A DNA stretch of 64,000 bases from Rhodeus uyekii (taxonomy: Eukaryota > Chordata > Actinopteri > Cypriniformes > Acheilognathidae): positions 124,001 to 188,000 of the forward strand of contig JAWRVZ010000095.1 in the NCBI GenBank assembly GCA_037043235.1. The letters are read 5' to 3'. The position numbers were made by a program, and so were the translations under genes. Shown here piece by piece: positions 1 to 10,320 of the stretch. Under the pieces are notes generated by a model that was not told where the DNA came from, did not search any database, and worked only from the letters and a program-made list of their open reading frames with translations. The stretch's first letter is position 1, and the number at the start of each line of letters is the position of its first letter.

Positions 1-172
1 TCCTTTTTTTATTGTTATATATTTATCTTATTTTTAATTTGTATTCTTATTTACATGACTTTTATTGTGGATGGCAAAGTAAGAATTTCATTGTACAGGG
101 AAACATGCTTTCTGTTTTTACACATGACAATAAACACTTTGAGATGGAAATGTTAAATGTTAATGTGTTGAA
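1..172 (+). repeat. 3' end of a LINE (Rex1/CR1-like 3' UTR)
   Basis: The stretch reads like the non-coding 3' end of a fish Rex1/CR1-type LINE: an 'aagaatttcattgtaca' block followed by 'acatgacaataaac'. The same kind of sequence ends the plus-strand Rex1 fragment at 32084-32815. No coding part is inside the window, so the rest of the element would lie upstream. Confidence 0.45.
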
Positions 173-312
173 AAAATAATGACAGTAACATTGCCCACAA
201 CCGGAGCGCAGGAGGAGATGTGATACAGAATAACATGAAATGCCATACTTTAGTTTCAATATCAGTAAATTTACTTTTAGGGGCGTTTTACACTAAAACC
301 ATCTCTGCTCTT
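173..312 (+). repeat. Unit 0 copy of the carbonic anhydrase 3' flanking repeat
   Basis: The part from about 249 to 312 ('actttagtttcaatatc', then 'acttttagggg', 'gttttacactaaa' and 'catctctgctcttc') recurs at about 33228-33292 and 52530-52598. At 52240-52598 it directly follows the carbonic anhydrase IV-like gene and its inserted elements. I infer that this is the tail of another, upstream copy of the same tandem unit. It stops at the Harbinger terminus at 316. Confidence 0.55.
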
Positions 313-822
313 CAGGGGTATCATTTATAAAGCGTGCGTATGCACAAAACGGGATTGGAAACGTTCGTACGCCAGTTTCCACGCAAAGGTTGTGATCTAT
401 AAAAAAAAAACTTGACGGGAGAATGTGTGCACCTTCAAGCAAACTTTGATCCGCAAATACGCACATTCTGGAGAAAAAAGGGAATTGGTGACACGGATGG
501 TGAGCTCGTGAACTGAAGTTAGATTGTGGAAAATAAATTAGGAGAACGATTATAAGAAATGTTGTTTTATTAACAAAGTTCAGGAGGAGCACGTTCAAAG
601 GACTAACGCAATCAACTTGTCATCAGCAATTACACCTCATCCCATCAGCATGAGAGGAAACATGTATATATAGTCATGTTCGACTCACCTACACCTCTTC
701 ACGGTTTACGGCATCACTCCACCACCCGCACTTTAGCTTACAGTCACATTGTCCACAACGGGAGCGCAGGAGGAGATGCGTGACTACATGTGATATAGAA
801 TAACATAAAATACCATTTTATT
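183..822 (+). repeat. Pair of direct repeats about 560 bp apart
   Basis: A block of about 65 bp at 183-246 ('cattgcccacaaccggagcg' and onward) is repeated with few changes at 741-822, both ending in an 'agaataacat' motif. One copy lies outside the Harbinger terminus at 316 and the other inside it, so they are not that element's target-site duplication. Origin unknown. Confidence 0.5.
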
Positions 823-883
823 AGAGAACTGCAGAACAGTAGAGAGAACTGCAGAAATATTTTCCTTCATGAACATACAGTAA
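316..883. mobile_element. PIF/Harbinger element, left arm (unit 0)
   Basis: The arm begins with GGGTATCATTTATAAAGC directly after a CAG at 313-315. The matching inverted end (TTTATAAATGAGACCC) is at 11267-11282 and is followed by CAG, so both ends carry the same 3-bp CAG target duplication, as in the PIF/Harbinger superfamily. About 9.4 kb of LINE and minisatellite DNA lies between the two arms. A second copy of the element, with a different insertion inside, is at 52599-54705. I see no intact transposase in the arm. Confidence 0.6.
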
Positions 884-1050
884 TTAGATTAGATTAGATT
901 CAACTTTATTGTCACTACACAAGTACAGGTACAAGGCAACGAAATGCAGTTTAGGTCTAACCAGAAGTGCAATAGCAGCAAGTGCAGGATATGTACAATG
1001 GTTGCATAAGTGCAGGATATGGAGATTCAACCACTTTATGAACAGTTGGT
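884..1050 (-). mobile_element. Rex1-type LINE 3' tail (minus strand), split from its body
   Basis: The tail starts with tandem 'attag' units and then 'attcaactttattgtcacta', the reverse complement of a typical fish Rex1 3' end (…gtgacaataaagttgaat plus short tandem tail). It lies in the same orientation as the Rex1 body at 8491-10320. I infer that the L2-type LINE at 1051-5960 landed in its 3' UTR and separated tail from body. Confidence 0.5.
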
Positions 1051-1727
1051 AGTCAAGTCAAGTCAAGTCAAGTCACCTTTATTTATATAGCGCTTTTTAC
1101 AATGTAGATTGTTTCAAAGCAGCTTTACAGGAAAAACAACATAAACAAAGTTTGTTTGGCTGAACAGAAGCCCCAAAAGAGCAGGCGAATCAATACAATT
1201 GATGAATTTTAAGTGTTAAGTTTCCCCAACTGAGCAAGCCATAGGCGACAGCGGCAAGGAAAAAAACTCCGGCAGGTGACGTAACGAATGAGGAATAGAA
1301 TGGAGAAAAACCTTGGGAGAAACCAGGCTCAGTCGGGGGACCAGTTCTCCTCTGGCCAAAGCCAAACAGTACATGATTATTATATTGACAACAATTCAAG
1401 TCCAATATGAAGTCCAATTTGGTCCGGTTGGAGATGGGTTCATGATCGTCACAGGGGAGGGTCTAGTAGAGTCACGGTCTCCGCAGACACTTCAGGGTAG
1501 TGCTGTGCTCGTGTCCAGGTCCTTCATCTGATCTGGATACGGCCCGGATCCGGCTGACCACGGTAACCTCGGAATAAACAGAGAACAATATCAGCGTAGA
1601 TGCCATTCTTCTTCTGATGTATCGAGTACATCAGGTGTTATGGGAATGTTCTCGGTTCCGGCTTATCTAAATTATGCAGCCTAACAATCATTTTACATGA
1701 TTTGGATTAAAATGTATGTATAATGTG

Positions 1728-4691
1728 TTATGTGTATGCCAGGTTGAAAAGATGTGTTTTTAGTCTAGATTTAAACTGACAGAGTGTGTCTGCTTCCCGA
1801 ACTGTATTAGGAAGACTGTTCCAGAGTTTAGGAGCTAAATAGGAAAAGGATCGACCGCCAGCAGTTGACTTTGATATTCTAGGTATTATAAGCTGGTCAG
1901 TATTTTGGGATCGCAATAGACGTGAAGGACTATAATGTGTTAAGAGATCGCTCAAGTACTGGGGAGCTAAACCATTTAATGCTTTGTAAGTAATTAGCAA
2001 GATTTTAAAATGTATTCGGTGATTAATAGGAAGCCAGTGCAGGTTTGACAGAACTGGGCTAATATGCTCATATTTCCTGGTTCTAGTAAGAACTCGAGCT
2101 GCTGCATTTTGGACCAGCTGGAATTTGTTTATTAAGCGTGCAGGGCAACCACCTAGTAGAGCATTACAATAATCTAGCCTTGAACTCATGAACGCATGAA
2201 CTAACTTTTCCGCATTTGTCTTAGAGAGCATATGTCGTAATTTAGATATATTTTTAAGATGGAAGAATGCCGTTTTACAGATGCTAGAAACATGGCTTTC
2301 AAATGAAAGATTGGTATCAAAGAGCACACCCAGGTTTCTAACTGACGACGAAGACTTGACAGAACAGCCATTGAGTGTTAGGCGGTAGTCTAGATTATTA
2401 CGCGCTGAACTTTTTGGTCTAATAATTAGAATCTCTGTTTTTTCAGAATTAAGCAGTAGAAAGTTATTAGTCATCCAATTTTTTATATCGGTTATGCATT
2501 CTGTTAATTTAGTGAATTTGTTTGTTTCATCCGGATGAGAAGAAATATAGAGCTGAGTATCATCAGCGTAACAATGAAAGCTAATGCCATGCTTCCTAAT
2601 AACTGCACCCAAAGGAAGCATGTACAGGGTGAAAAGCAATGGTCCTAACACTGAACCTTGAGGAACTCCATACTGAACTTGTGACCGATATGACATCTCC
2701 TCATTTACTGCTACAAACTGATAACGGTCAGATAAGTATGATTTGAACCAGGCTAATGCAACTCCACTAATGCCAACATAATTTTCAAGTCTATTCAGAA
2801 GGATTTTGTGGTCAATTGTATCAAATGCAGCACTAAGGTCCAGTAACACTAACAGAGAGATACAACCACGATCGGATGATAAGAGCAAATCATTAGTAAC
2901 TCTAATAAGAGCAGTCTCAGTACTATGATATGGTCTAAATCCTGACTGGAAATCCTCGCAGATGCTGTTTCTTTCTAGAAAGGAACATAGTTGTGAAGAT
3001 ATTGCCTTTTCTAGAATCTTTGACAAAAAAGGTAGATTCGATATCGGCCTGTAATTAACTAATTCTGTAGGATCAAGTTGTGGTTTTTTAATAAGCGGTT
3101 TAATTACGGCCAGCTTAAAGGTTTTTGGTACGTATCCTAATGACAAAGATGAATTAATAATATTAAGGAGAGGATCTATGATCTCTGGAAGCAACTCTTT
3201 CAGTAGCTTAGTTGGTATTGGGTCTAGCATACATGTTGTTGATTTTGATGATTTAACGAGTTTAGACAATTCTTCCTCCCCAATAGCAATGAAGGAGTGG
3301 AATTTTTCTTCGGGGACACTAAAATTTACTGTATTTTGTGATATTGTAGTAGACGGTTGCATGGTTATAATTTTCTCTCTAATATTATGAATTTTGCAAG
3401 TAAAGAAGTCCATGAAGTCATTACTGCTGTGCTGTTTTAAAGCATCTGGGGTTGAGGCTTTATTTCTTGTTAATTTAGTCACTGTCTCAAATAAATACCT
3501 AGGGTTGTATTTGTTTTCTTCTAAGAGGGTGGAAAAGTAAGCAGATCTAGCTGATTTTAAGGCTTTTCTGAATGCAATAGAGCTGTCTTTCCATGAAATG
3601 CGAAAAACCTCTAGCTTAGTTTTTTTCCAGCTCCGCTCCATTTTTCTGGCTGCTCTCTTGAGGGCCCGGGTGTGCTCGTTGTACCACGGTGTTGGACTAT
3701 TTTCTTTAATCTTCTTTAAGCGCAACGGAGCAACAGTGTCTAAAGTGCTGGAAAAGAGAGAGTTAATAGTTTCTGTTGCAACATCAAGTTCTTCTAGGCT
3801 ATCTGGGATGTTAAGTAGATCAAACTGATCAGGAAGATTATTTATAAAGCTATCTTTTGTGTTAGGAGTGATAGTTCTACTATATTTATAACAGGGAGTT
3901 AGTTTTTCGACTTTGGCTAAAGGTAGTCTACACGCAACTAAGTAATGATCTGAGATGTCATCGCTCTGCTGTAGAATTTGAACAGTATCAACATTGATCC
4001 CATGCGACAATATTAGATCTAAAGTATGATTATGAGAATGAGTGGGTCCTGATACATGTTGTGTAACTCCAATAGAGTTTAAGATGTCTCTAAATGCCAA
4101 TCCCAATGCGTCTTTTTCATTATCTACATGGATATTAAAATCACCGACAATTATGACTTTATCTGCAGACATTACTAGTTCTGAGAGAAAATCAGCAAAT
4201 TCTTTGATAAAGTCTGTATGGTGCCCTGGCGGCCTGTATAGAATAGCCAGCACAAAAGTTAAACAGGAATTATTACTTGCACTAGATAATTTTACATTAA
4301 GGACCATCGCTTCAAAAGAATTATATTTCAAATTAGACCTTTGAGCAGTACTGATCGTGTTACTATAAATTACAGCAACACCTCCTCCTTTACCTTTCAG
4401 ACGAGGCTCATGTTTATAATAGTAATCTTGAGGGGTGGACTCATTTAAAGTAATGTAATCGTCTGGTTTTAGCCAGGTTTCTGTCAAACACAGCACATCT
4501 AGTTTATGATCTGTAATTATATCATTTACAATAAGTGCTTTTGAGGAAAGGGATCGTATATTCAGCAACCCAAGCTTTATCATTTGTTCATTTGTGTTAT
4601 AACCGTTCTTAGTTGTTTGTAAATCAATTAAATTTTTACCCTTAAACGGTTTTGAGAGTTTTTTGTATTTGCTAATTCGTGGAACAGACAC
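1728..4691 (-). CDS. LINE ORF2: endonuclease-reverse transcriptase (L2-type)
   Basis: The 987-residue protein would nick target DNA and copy the element's RNA into it. The N-terminal third (about residues 40-260) is an exonuclease/endonuclease/phosphatase-type endonuclease: LNIRSL, the catalytic TETWL, YRPPG, VGDFNIH and the terminal SDH near residue 245 are all visible. The reverse transcriptase follows from about residue 490, with NYRPISNLP, LSAAFDTIDH, GVPQGSVLGPLL and the catalytic YADD near residue 707. The C-terminal part carries the L2-type SRLDYCNALL and LHWLPI motifs. There is no internal stop or frameshift, so the enzyme may be functional; whether it is expressed cannot be told. ORF1 lies 129 bp upstream in the element's own direction. 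Confidence 0.88.
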   Translation of the reverse strand: MSVPRISKYKKLSKPFKGKNLIDLQTTKNGYNTNEQMIKLGLLNIRSLSSKALIVNDIITDHKLDVLCLTETWLKPDDYITLNESTPQDYYYKHEPRLKGKGGGVAVIYSNTISTAQRSNLKYNSFEAMVLNVKLSSASNNSCLTFVLAILYRPPGHHTDFIKEFADFLSELVMSADKVIIVGDFNIHVDNEKDALGLAFRDILNSIGVTQHVSGPTHSHNHTLDLILSHGINVDTVQILQQSDDISDHYLVACRLPLAKVEKLTPCYKYSRTITPNTKDSFINNLPDQFDLLNIPDSLEELDVATETINSLFSSTLDTVAPLRLKKIKENSPTPWYNEHTRALKRAARKMERSWKKTKLEVFRISWKDSSIAFRKALKSARSAYFSTLLEENKYNPRYLFETVTKLTRNKASTPDALKQHSSNDFMDFFTCKIHNIREKIITMQPSTTISQNTVNFSVPEEKFHSFIAIGEEELSKLVKSSKSTTCMLDPIPTKLLKELLPEIIDPLLNIINSSLSLGYVPKTFKLAVIKPLIKKPQLDPTELVNYRPISNLPFLSKILEKAISSQLCSFLERNSICEDFQSGFRPYHSTETALIRVTNDLLLSSDRGCISLLVLLDLSAAFDTIDHKILLNRLENYVGISGVALAWFKSYLSDRYQFVAVNEEMSYRSQVQYGVPQGSVLGPLLFTLYMLPLGAVIRKHGISFHCYADDTQLYISSHPDETNKFTKLTECITDIKNWMTNNFLLLNSEKTEILIIRPKSSARNNLDYRLTLNGCSVKSSSSVRNLGVLFDTNLSFESHVSSICKTAFFHLKNISKLRHMLSKTNAEKLVHAFMSSRLDYCNALLGGCPARLINKFQLVQNAAARVLTRTRKYEHISPVLSNLHWLPINHRIHFKILLITYKALNGLAPQYLSDLLTHYSPSRLLRSQNTDQLIIPRISKSTAGGRSFSYLAPKLWNSLPNTVREADTLCQFKSRLKTHLFNLAYT

Positions 4692-4820
4692 AGTCTCTAT
4701 AGGATATCTAGGAGAAAGAGTTTCTATGTGTTGTAATTTATCTGACCTCTGTGACGTGAGACAGCTAGCAGACGGTCGGTTTAGCCAGTTTGTCTGCTTC
4801 CTGACCTGGACCCCAGTTAG

Positions 4821-5690
4821 TCAAGGTTTAGCTCTAAGACTATATGCCAAATTACTAGAGAGAAGAGCGGCACCATCCCAGGTGGGATGAATACCATCTC
4901 TTTTTAACAGGTCAGGTCTGCCCCAAAAACTTTTCCAATTGTCTATAAACCCTATGTTATTCCGCGGGCACCACTTAGACATCCAGCCATTGAGTGAGGA
5001 TAATCTGCTAAGCATCTCATCACTCCTGCGCATAGGGAGAGGTCCAGAGCAAATTACAGTGCCTGACATCGTACTTGCGAGTTCACACACCTCTTTAATA
5101 TTAGTTTTAGTGATCTCCGACTGGCGAAGTCGGACATCATTAGCGCCGACGTGAATAACAATCTTAGAATATTTACGATTAGCCTTAGCCAGCACTTTTA
5201 AATTTGCTTTGACGTCAGGCGCTCTGGCTCCCGGCAAACATGTGACTATGGTGGCTGGAGTCTCTATTTTCACATTCCGAGTAATAGAATCGCCAATCAC
5301 TAGGGCACTTTCAACAGGTTTCTCAGTGGGTGCGTCACTGAGTGGGGAGAACCTGTTTGATGTTCTAATCGGAATGGAACAGTGGTTTTTTGACCCGCGA
5401 TTATGCCGTCTCACAGTCACCCAGTTGCCCTGCTGCACGGGCTCTACAGCCGGAACCGAACAATGTACAGGGTTTGCTAAGCTAGTCGCATCCAAAGTAG
5501 TATCTAAAGCCCTTGCATTCTTACTATCCTCGATTAAAGTTTGGATGCGTGTCTCTAATTCTGAAACCTTCTCTGTCAGCCTAATTATGTCCCTACATTT
5601 ATCACATGTGAACCCTTCACAGCTGACAGAGACGGACAAACTATGCATGAAGCAGGCAGTGCATGTAACAATTGCTAAAGAAGATGACAT
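4821..5690 (-). CDS. LINE ORF1 with SGNH esterase-like domain
   Basis: A 289-residue ORF1 of the L2-type LINE. Near residues 25-55 there is a CX2C pair followed by a leucine-rich heptad stretch (KVSELETRIQTLIED), probably a small metal-binding site and coiled coil for RNA binding or multimerisation. From about residue 128 an SGNH/GDSL hydrolase-like fold is recognisable: the nucleophile block VIGDSITRN, then HVGANDVRLRQ (the Gly/Asn block) and, near residue 266, DGIHPTWDG with the Asp/His pair. Esterase-bearing ORF1 proteins are established in fish CR1/L2 LINEs, where they are thought to act at membranes or lipids. All catalytic blocks are kept. Related but broken ORF1s lie at 19340-20480 and 50031-51290. 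Confidence 0.8.
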   Translation of the reverse strand: MSSSLAIVTCTACFMHSLSVSVSCEGFTCDKCRDIIRLTEKVSELETRIQTLIEDSKNARALDTTLDATSLANPVHCSVPAVEPVQQGNWVTVRRHNRGSKNHCSIPIRTSNRFSPLSDAPTEKPVESALVIGDSITRNVKIETPATIVTCLPGARAPDVKANLKVLAKANRKYSKIVIHVGANDVRLRQSEITKTNIKEVCELASTMSGTVICSGPLPMRRSDEMLSRLSSLNGWMSKWCPRNNIGFIDNWKSFWGRPDLLKRDGIHPTWDGAALLSSNLAYSLRAKP

Positions 5691-5960
5691 GACTCACCGT
5701 GTGTGTTGATCCAACTTGTTGACCAGTTGTTTGATGAAGTCGGGAAAAAGACGCGAGCGAGAAAAACGCTGTATGCACGGACAGTATAGCACAATGCTAG
5801 CGCGTTTAGCGACTAGATTAAAGCTAACGATTATAATTTATTAAATAATCTAGTATTGTATTTAGCAATATGAACGAACGTCGAGTTTAAAATCTAAAAA
5901 CAAAAACAAGTTTAAACGACGCAAACAGACGCAATCCACTCGAGCAAACAGGAAACAGGA

Positions 5961-6046
5961 AACAGGAAACAGCAGCAGTAGTGCAGCAGTCAAAATGGTC
6001 CCAAGTAGTGCAAATGAGCATGTTCCAGCTAAAGTACAGTATGTGA
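5961..6046 (-). repeat. Rex1 3' UTR fragment between LINE and minisatellite
   Basis: The short stretch 'agtagtgcaaatgagcat' with repeated 'agtgca' words resembles the 3' UTR fragment at 884-1050 (many 'agtgca' and 'gcaagtgca' words). I read it as the part of the Rex1 3' UTR on the other side of the inserted L2-type LINE. It runs straight into the minisatellite. Confidence 0.35.
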
Positions 6047-8495
6047 GGGGAGTGGGATGGTGGTGGGGGGGGAGAGGAGTCTATGAGGGGAGTGGGATGG
6101 TGGCGGGGGGGGTAAGAGAAGAGTCTGTGAGGGAAGTGGGATGGTGGTGGGGTAAGAGGAGAGTCTGTGAGGGGAGTGGGATGGTGGTGGGGTAAGAGGA
6201 GAGTCTGTGAGGGAAGTGGGATGGTGGTGGGGTAAGAGGAGAGTCTATGAGGGGAGTGGGATGGTGGCGGGGGGGTAAGAGAAGAGTCTGTGAGGGAAGT
6301 GGGATGGTGGTGGGGTAAGAGAAGAGTCTGTGAGGGGAGTGGGATGGTCGTGGTGGAGAGAGGAGTCTATGAGGGGAGTGGGATGGTGGTGGGGGAGAGG
6401 GGAGTGGGATGGTGGGGGGTAAGAGGAGAGTGGGATGGTGGGGGGGAGTCTATGAGGGGAGTGGGATGGTGGTAAGAGGAGAGTGGGATGGTGGGGGTGG
6501 AGTCTATGAGGGGAGTGGGATGGTGGTGGGGGAGAAAGGAGTCTATGAGGGGAGTGGGATGGTGGTGGGGGAGAGGAGTCTATGAGGGGAGTGGGATGGT
6601 GGTGGGGGAGAGGAGTCTATGAGGGGAGTGGGATGGTGGGGGGGTAAGAGGAGAGTCTGTGAGGGGAGTGGGATGATGGTGGGGGAGTGAGGAGAGTCTA
6701 TGAGTGGAGTGGGATGGTGGGGGGGAGAGGAGTCTATGAGGGGAGTGGGATGGTGGTAAGAGGAGAGTCTGTGAGGGGAGTGGGATGGTGGTGGGGGAGA
6801 GAGGAGTCTATGAGGGGAGTGGGATGGTGGGGGGGAGTGGTATGGTGGTGGGAGAGGAGTCTATGAGGGGAGTGGGATGGTGGTAAGAGGAGAGTCTGTG
6901 AGGGGAGTGGGATGGTGGTAAGAGGAGAGTCTATGAGGGGAGTGGGATGGTGGTAAGAGGAGAGTCTGTGAGGGGAGTGGGATGGTGGGGGGGGGAGGAG
7001 TCTATGAGGGGAGTGGGATGGTGGTAAGAGGAGAGTCTGTGAGGGGAGTGGGATGGTGGTAAGAGGAGAGTCTATGAGGGGAGTGGGATGGTGGTAAGAG
7101 GAGAGTCTGTGAGGGGAGTGGGATGGTGGTGGGGGAGAGAGGAGTCTATGAGGGGAGTGGGATGGTGGTGGGGGGGAGAGGAGTCTATGAGGGGAGTGGG
7201 ATGGTGGGGGGGAAAGAGGAGAGTCTGTGAGGGGAGTGGGTGGTAAGAGGAGAGTCTGTGAGGGGATGGTGGTGGGGGAGAGAGGAGTCTATGAGGGGAG
7301 TGGGATGGTGGTGGGGGGGAGAGGAGTCTATGAGGGGAGTGGGCTTGTGGGGGGGGGTAAGAGGAGTCTATGAGGGTGGTAGGATGGTGGTTTAGGGGGA
7401 GAGAGGAGAGTCTGTGAGGGGAGTGGGATGGTGGTGGGGGGCAGGGGGTTGAGAGGAGTCTATGAGGGGAGTGGGATGGTGGTAAGAGGAGAGTCTGTGA
7501 GGGGAGTGGGATGGTGGTAAGAGGAGAGTCTATGAGGGGAGTGGGATGGTGGTAAGAGGAGAGTCTGTGAGGGGAGTGGGATGGTGGTGGGGGAGAGAGG
7601 AGTCTATGAGGGGAGTGGGATGGTGGTGGGGGGGAGAGGAGTCTATGAGGGGAGTGGGATGGTGGGGGGGAAAGAGGAGAGTCTGTGAGGGGAGTGGGTG
7701 GTAAGAGGAGAGTCTGTGAGGGGATGGTGGTGGGGGAGAGAGGAGTCTATGAGGGGAGTGGGATGGTGGTAGGAGGGAGAGGAGTCTATGAGGGGAGTGG
7801 GCTGGTGGGGGGGGTAAGAGGAGTCTATGAGGGTGGTAGGATGGTGGTTTAGGGGGAGAGAGGAGAGTCTGTGAGGGGAGTGGGATGGTGGTGGGGGGCA
7901 GGGGGTTGAGAGGAGTCTATGAGGGGAGTGGGATGGTGGGGGGGTGAGAGGAGTCTATGAGGGGAGCGGGATGGTGGGGGGGAAAGAGGAGAGTCTGTGA
8001 GGGGAGTGGGTGGTAAGAGGAGAGTCTGTGAGGGGATGGTGGTGGGGGGAGAGGAGTCTATGAGGGGAGTGGGATGGTGGGGGGGAAAGAGGAGAGTCTG
8101 TGAGGGGAGTGGGTTGTAAGAGGAGAGTCTGTGAGGGGATGGTGGTGGGGGAGAGAGGAGTCTATGAGGGGAGTGGGATGGTGGTGGGGGGGAGAGGAGT
8201 CTATGAGGGGAGTGGGCTGGTGGGGGGGGTAAGAGGAGTCTATGAGGGTGGTAGGATGGTGGTTTAGGGGGAGAGAGGAGAGTCTGTGAGGGGAGTGGGA
8301 TGGTGGTGGGGGGCAGGGGGTTGAGAGGAGTCTATGAGGGGAGTGGGATGGTGGGGGGGTGAGAGGAGAGTCTGGGGGGAGTGGGATGGTGGGGGGGTGA
8401 AAGGAGAGTCTGGATGGGAGTGGGATGGTGGTGGGGGGGAGAGGAGTCTATGAGGGGAGTGGGATGGTGGGGGTGGCGGTGAGAGAGGAGTGGGG
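6047..8495. repeat. G-rich minisatellite, about 2.45 kb, with higher-order repeats
   Basis: Dozens of imperfect copies of a 30-50 bp unit are present, with the core 'gaggggagtgggatggtgg' followed by 'ggggagaggagtctatga' or 'aagaggagagtctgtgag'. The plus strand is almost pure purine plus T and contains many G-runs, so G-quadruplex or triplex formation is plausible. A higher-order layer exists: a block marked by the rare words 'tttaggggg' and 'ggggggcagggggttgag' recurs with starts near 7391, 7848 and 8263, i.e. periods of about 457 and 415 bp. Reading frames through it are repeat artefacts. It abuts the stop region of the Rex1 body at 8496. Confidence 0.95.
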
Positions 8496-10320
8496 TCAGC
8501 AAGGGTTAGAGTTCAGTAAAGAGACAGCTCTGGGGAAGAAACGCTGGTTCTGGTCCGGAGGCACCTGAAACGCCTGCCGGAGGGAAGGAGGGAGAACAGT
8601 CTGTGGGCTGGGTGAGAGGAGTCCTTGAGGATGCTGCGAGCTCGACGCAGACAGCGTTTCCTCTGGACGTGCTCGATGGCAGGAAGTGGAGTCCCTGTGA
8701 TGCGTTGGGCAGTTTTCACCACCCGCTGCAATGCCTTGCGCTCCGCGACAGAACAGCACCCATACCATACTGTGACACAGTTCGTCAGGATGCTTTCTAT
8801 TGCGCAGCGGTAGAAGTTCACCAGGATAGCCGAGGAGAGCTGATTCTTCCTCAGTGTCCTCAGGAAGAAGAGGCGCTGGTGAGCCTTCTTGACCAGGCTG
8901 GAGGTGTTGGTTGTCCAGGTCATGTCAGCCGAGATGTGGATCCCCAGGAACTTGAAGCTGGAGACACGCTCAACGGCCATTCCATTGATGTGGATGGTGT
9001 CGTGTGTACCTCTTGACTCTTTCCTGAAGTCCACGATGAGCTCCTTCGTTTTGGTGGTGTTGAGGAGCAGGTTATTGTCGTTGCACCATGTGGACAGGTG
9101 CTGGATCTCTTCCCTGTAGGCAGTCTCATCGTTGTTGCTGATGAGACCGATCACCGTAGTGTCGTCTGCGAACTTGATGATGGCATTAGATCCAAACACA
9201 GGCTTGCAGTCGGAGGTGAAGAGGGAGTAGAGAAACGGGCTTAGCACACAGCCCTGTGGTACACCAGTGTTAAGTGTGATGGATGTGGAGCAGGTGGATC
9301 CAGATCGGACATTCTGGGGTCTGTTGGTCAAGAAGTCCAGAATCCAGTTGCAGAGTGAGGTATTGATGCCCAAGTCTTCAAGTTTGGCTATTAACTTGGC
9401 CGGGATGATAGTGTTGAATGCTGAGCTGAAGTCAACAAACAGCATCCGTGCATAAGAGTTCTTATTGTCCAGGTGTGTGAGCACAGAGTGCAGTGCCATG
9501 GCAACAGCATCCTCTGTGCTCCTATTGCTGCGATAAGCAAACTGATGTGAGTCCAATGTGGATGGTATAGAGTCTTTTAGGTGTTCCAGGACCAGCCGCT
9601 CAAAGCACTTCATGATGATGGGTGTGAGTGCTACAGGGCGGTAGTCGTTAGGGCACCTCGGACTAGAGTGTTTTGGCACTGGCACAATGGAGGTGCATTT
9701 GAAGCATGTTGGTACAGCTGCTTGGGCAAGAGACAGGTTGAAAATGTCTGTAAAGACCCCAGCGAGCTGCTCCGCACATGCCCTGAGGACACGTCCAGGG
9801 ATGTTGTCTGGTCCAGCAGCCTTGTGCGTGCTGATCCGGCTCAGTGCCTTGCAGACATCAGTGGATGAGAGGGTGATTGGAGGGTGATCAACTGAGGGTT
9901 TGAGCTTGGTTGCAGTTTCTCTGTTGTCTCTTTCAAAGCGAGCATAAAAGTCATTTAGCTCGTTCAGGAAGTTGACATCAGTGGCTGCAGGGGTGGAGTG
10001 GGTGGGTTTGTAGTCACTGATGGCCTGGATGCCCTGCCACATGCGTCGAGGGTCAGAGTTGGAAAAGTGTCCCTCTATCTTCAGCTTGTAGCAGTGCTTG
10101 GCCTTTTTGATGCCCCTCTTCAGATTTGCTCTGGATGTGCTGTAGGCTTGTGTATCTCCTGATCTGAAGGCAGTATTGCGTGTCTTCAACAGGAGTCGCA
10201 CTTCCTTGTTCATCCATGGCTTCTGATTTGGGTATGTGGTGATCTGTTTCTGGGTTGTAACACTGTCAATGGTGGTATTAATATAATCCAATACAGAGGA
10301 TGTCACCACAGTGCATACTT
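8491..10320 (-). mobile_element. Rex1-type LINE body, 5'-truncated (minus strand)
   Basis: The element carries only the end of the endonuclease linker and the reverse transcriptase. Its 3' UTR is interrupted by the minisatellite and, further left, by the L2-type LINE; its probable 3' tail is at 884-1050. The 5' end near 10320 meets DNA that I assign to the right arm of the Harbinger element, so the Rex1 copy appears to have inserted into that Harbinger. Confidence 0.7.
8513..10309 (-). pseudogene. Rex1-type reverse transcriptase, 5'-truncated, 3' frameshift
   Basis: A 598-codon open frame covers the reverse transcriptase of a Rex1/CR1-group LINE: HKAAGPDNIPGRVLR, NDYRPVALTPIIMKCFERLV, FVDFSSAFNTIIPAKL, GVPQGCVLSPFLYSLF and the catalytic FADDTTVIGLI are intact. 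The endonuclease that should precede it is missing, so the copy is 5'-truncated. Near 8540-8550 the frame shifts by one base: the expected C-terminal motif (RFFPRAVSLLNSNP) continues in another frame to 8496, just before the minisatellite. The copy is therefore a dead insertion, though most of the enzyme reads through. Confidence 0.82.

Larger units (their letters stand above)
1051..5960 (-). mobile_element. Near full-length L2-type non-LTR retrotransposon
   Basis: This is a minus-strand LINE with both reading frames open: an ORF1 (4821-5690) with an esterase-like domain and an ORF2 (1728-4691) with endonuclease and reverse transcriptase. Its 3' end, at the left, is a short (agtca)n tail at 1051-1074 followed by 'cctttatttatatagcgctt', a hallmark of fish L2-type elements. 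A 5'-truncated relative with the same 3' end is at 13018-13897. The 5' UTR runs from about 5691 to 5960; the exact end is unclear because it meets short 'aggaaac' repeats at 5950-5971. It sits inside the Rex1 3' UTR. Confidence 0.8.

Noticed and set aside
5209..5709. 166-codon plus-strand frame opposite the L2-type ORF1
   Set aside because: It is the shadow of the esterase-bearing ORF1 on the other strand; it has no recognisable domain.
5995..6475. Glycine/tryptophan-rich open frames across the G-rich minisatellite
   Set aside because: They follow the repeat unit, differ in frame from block to block and lack any conserved start; they are artefacts of a stop-poor repeat.
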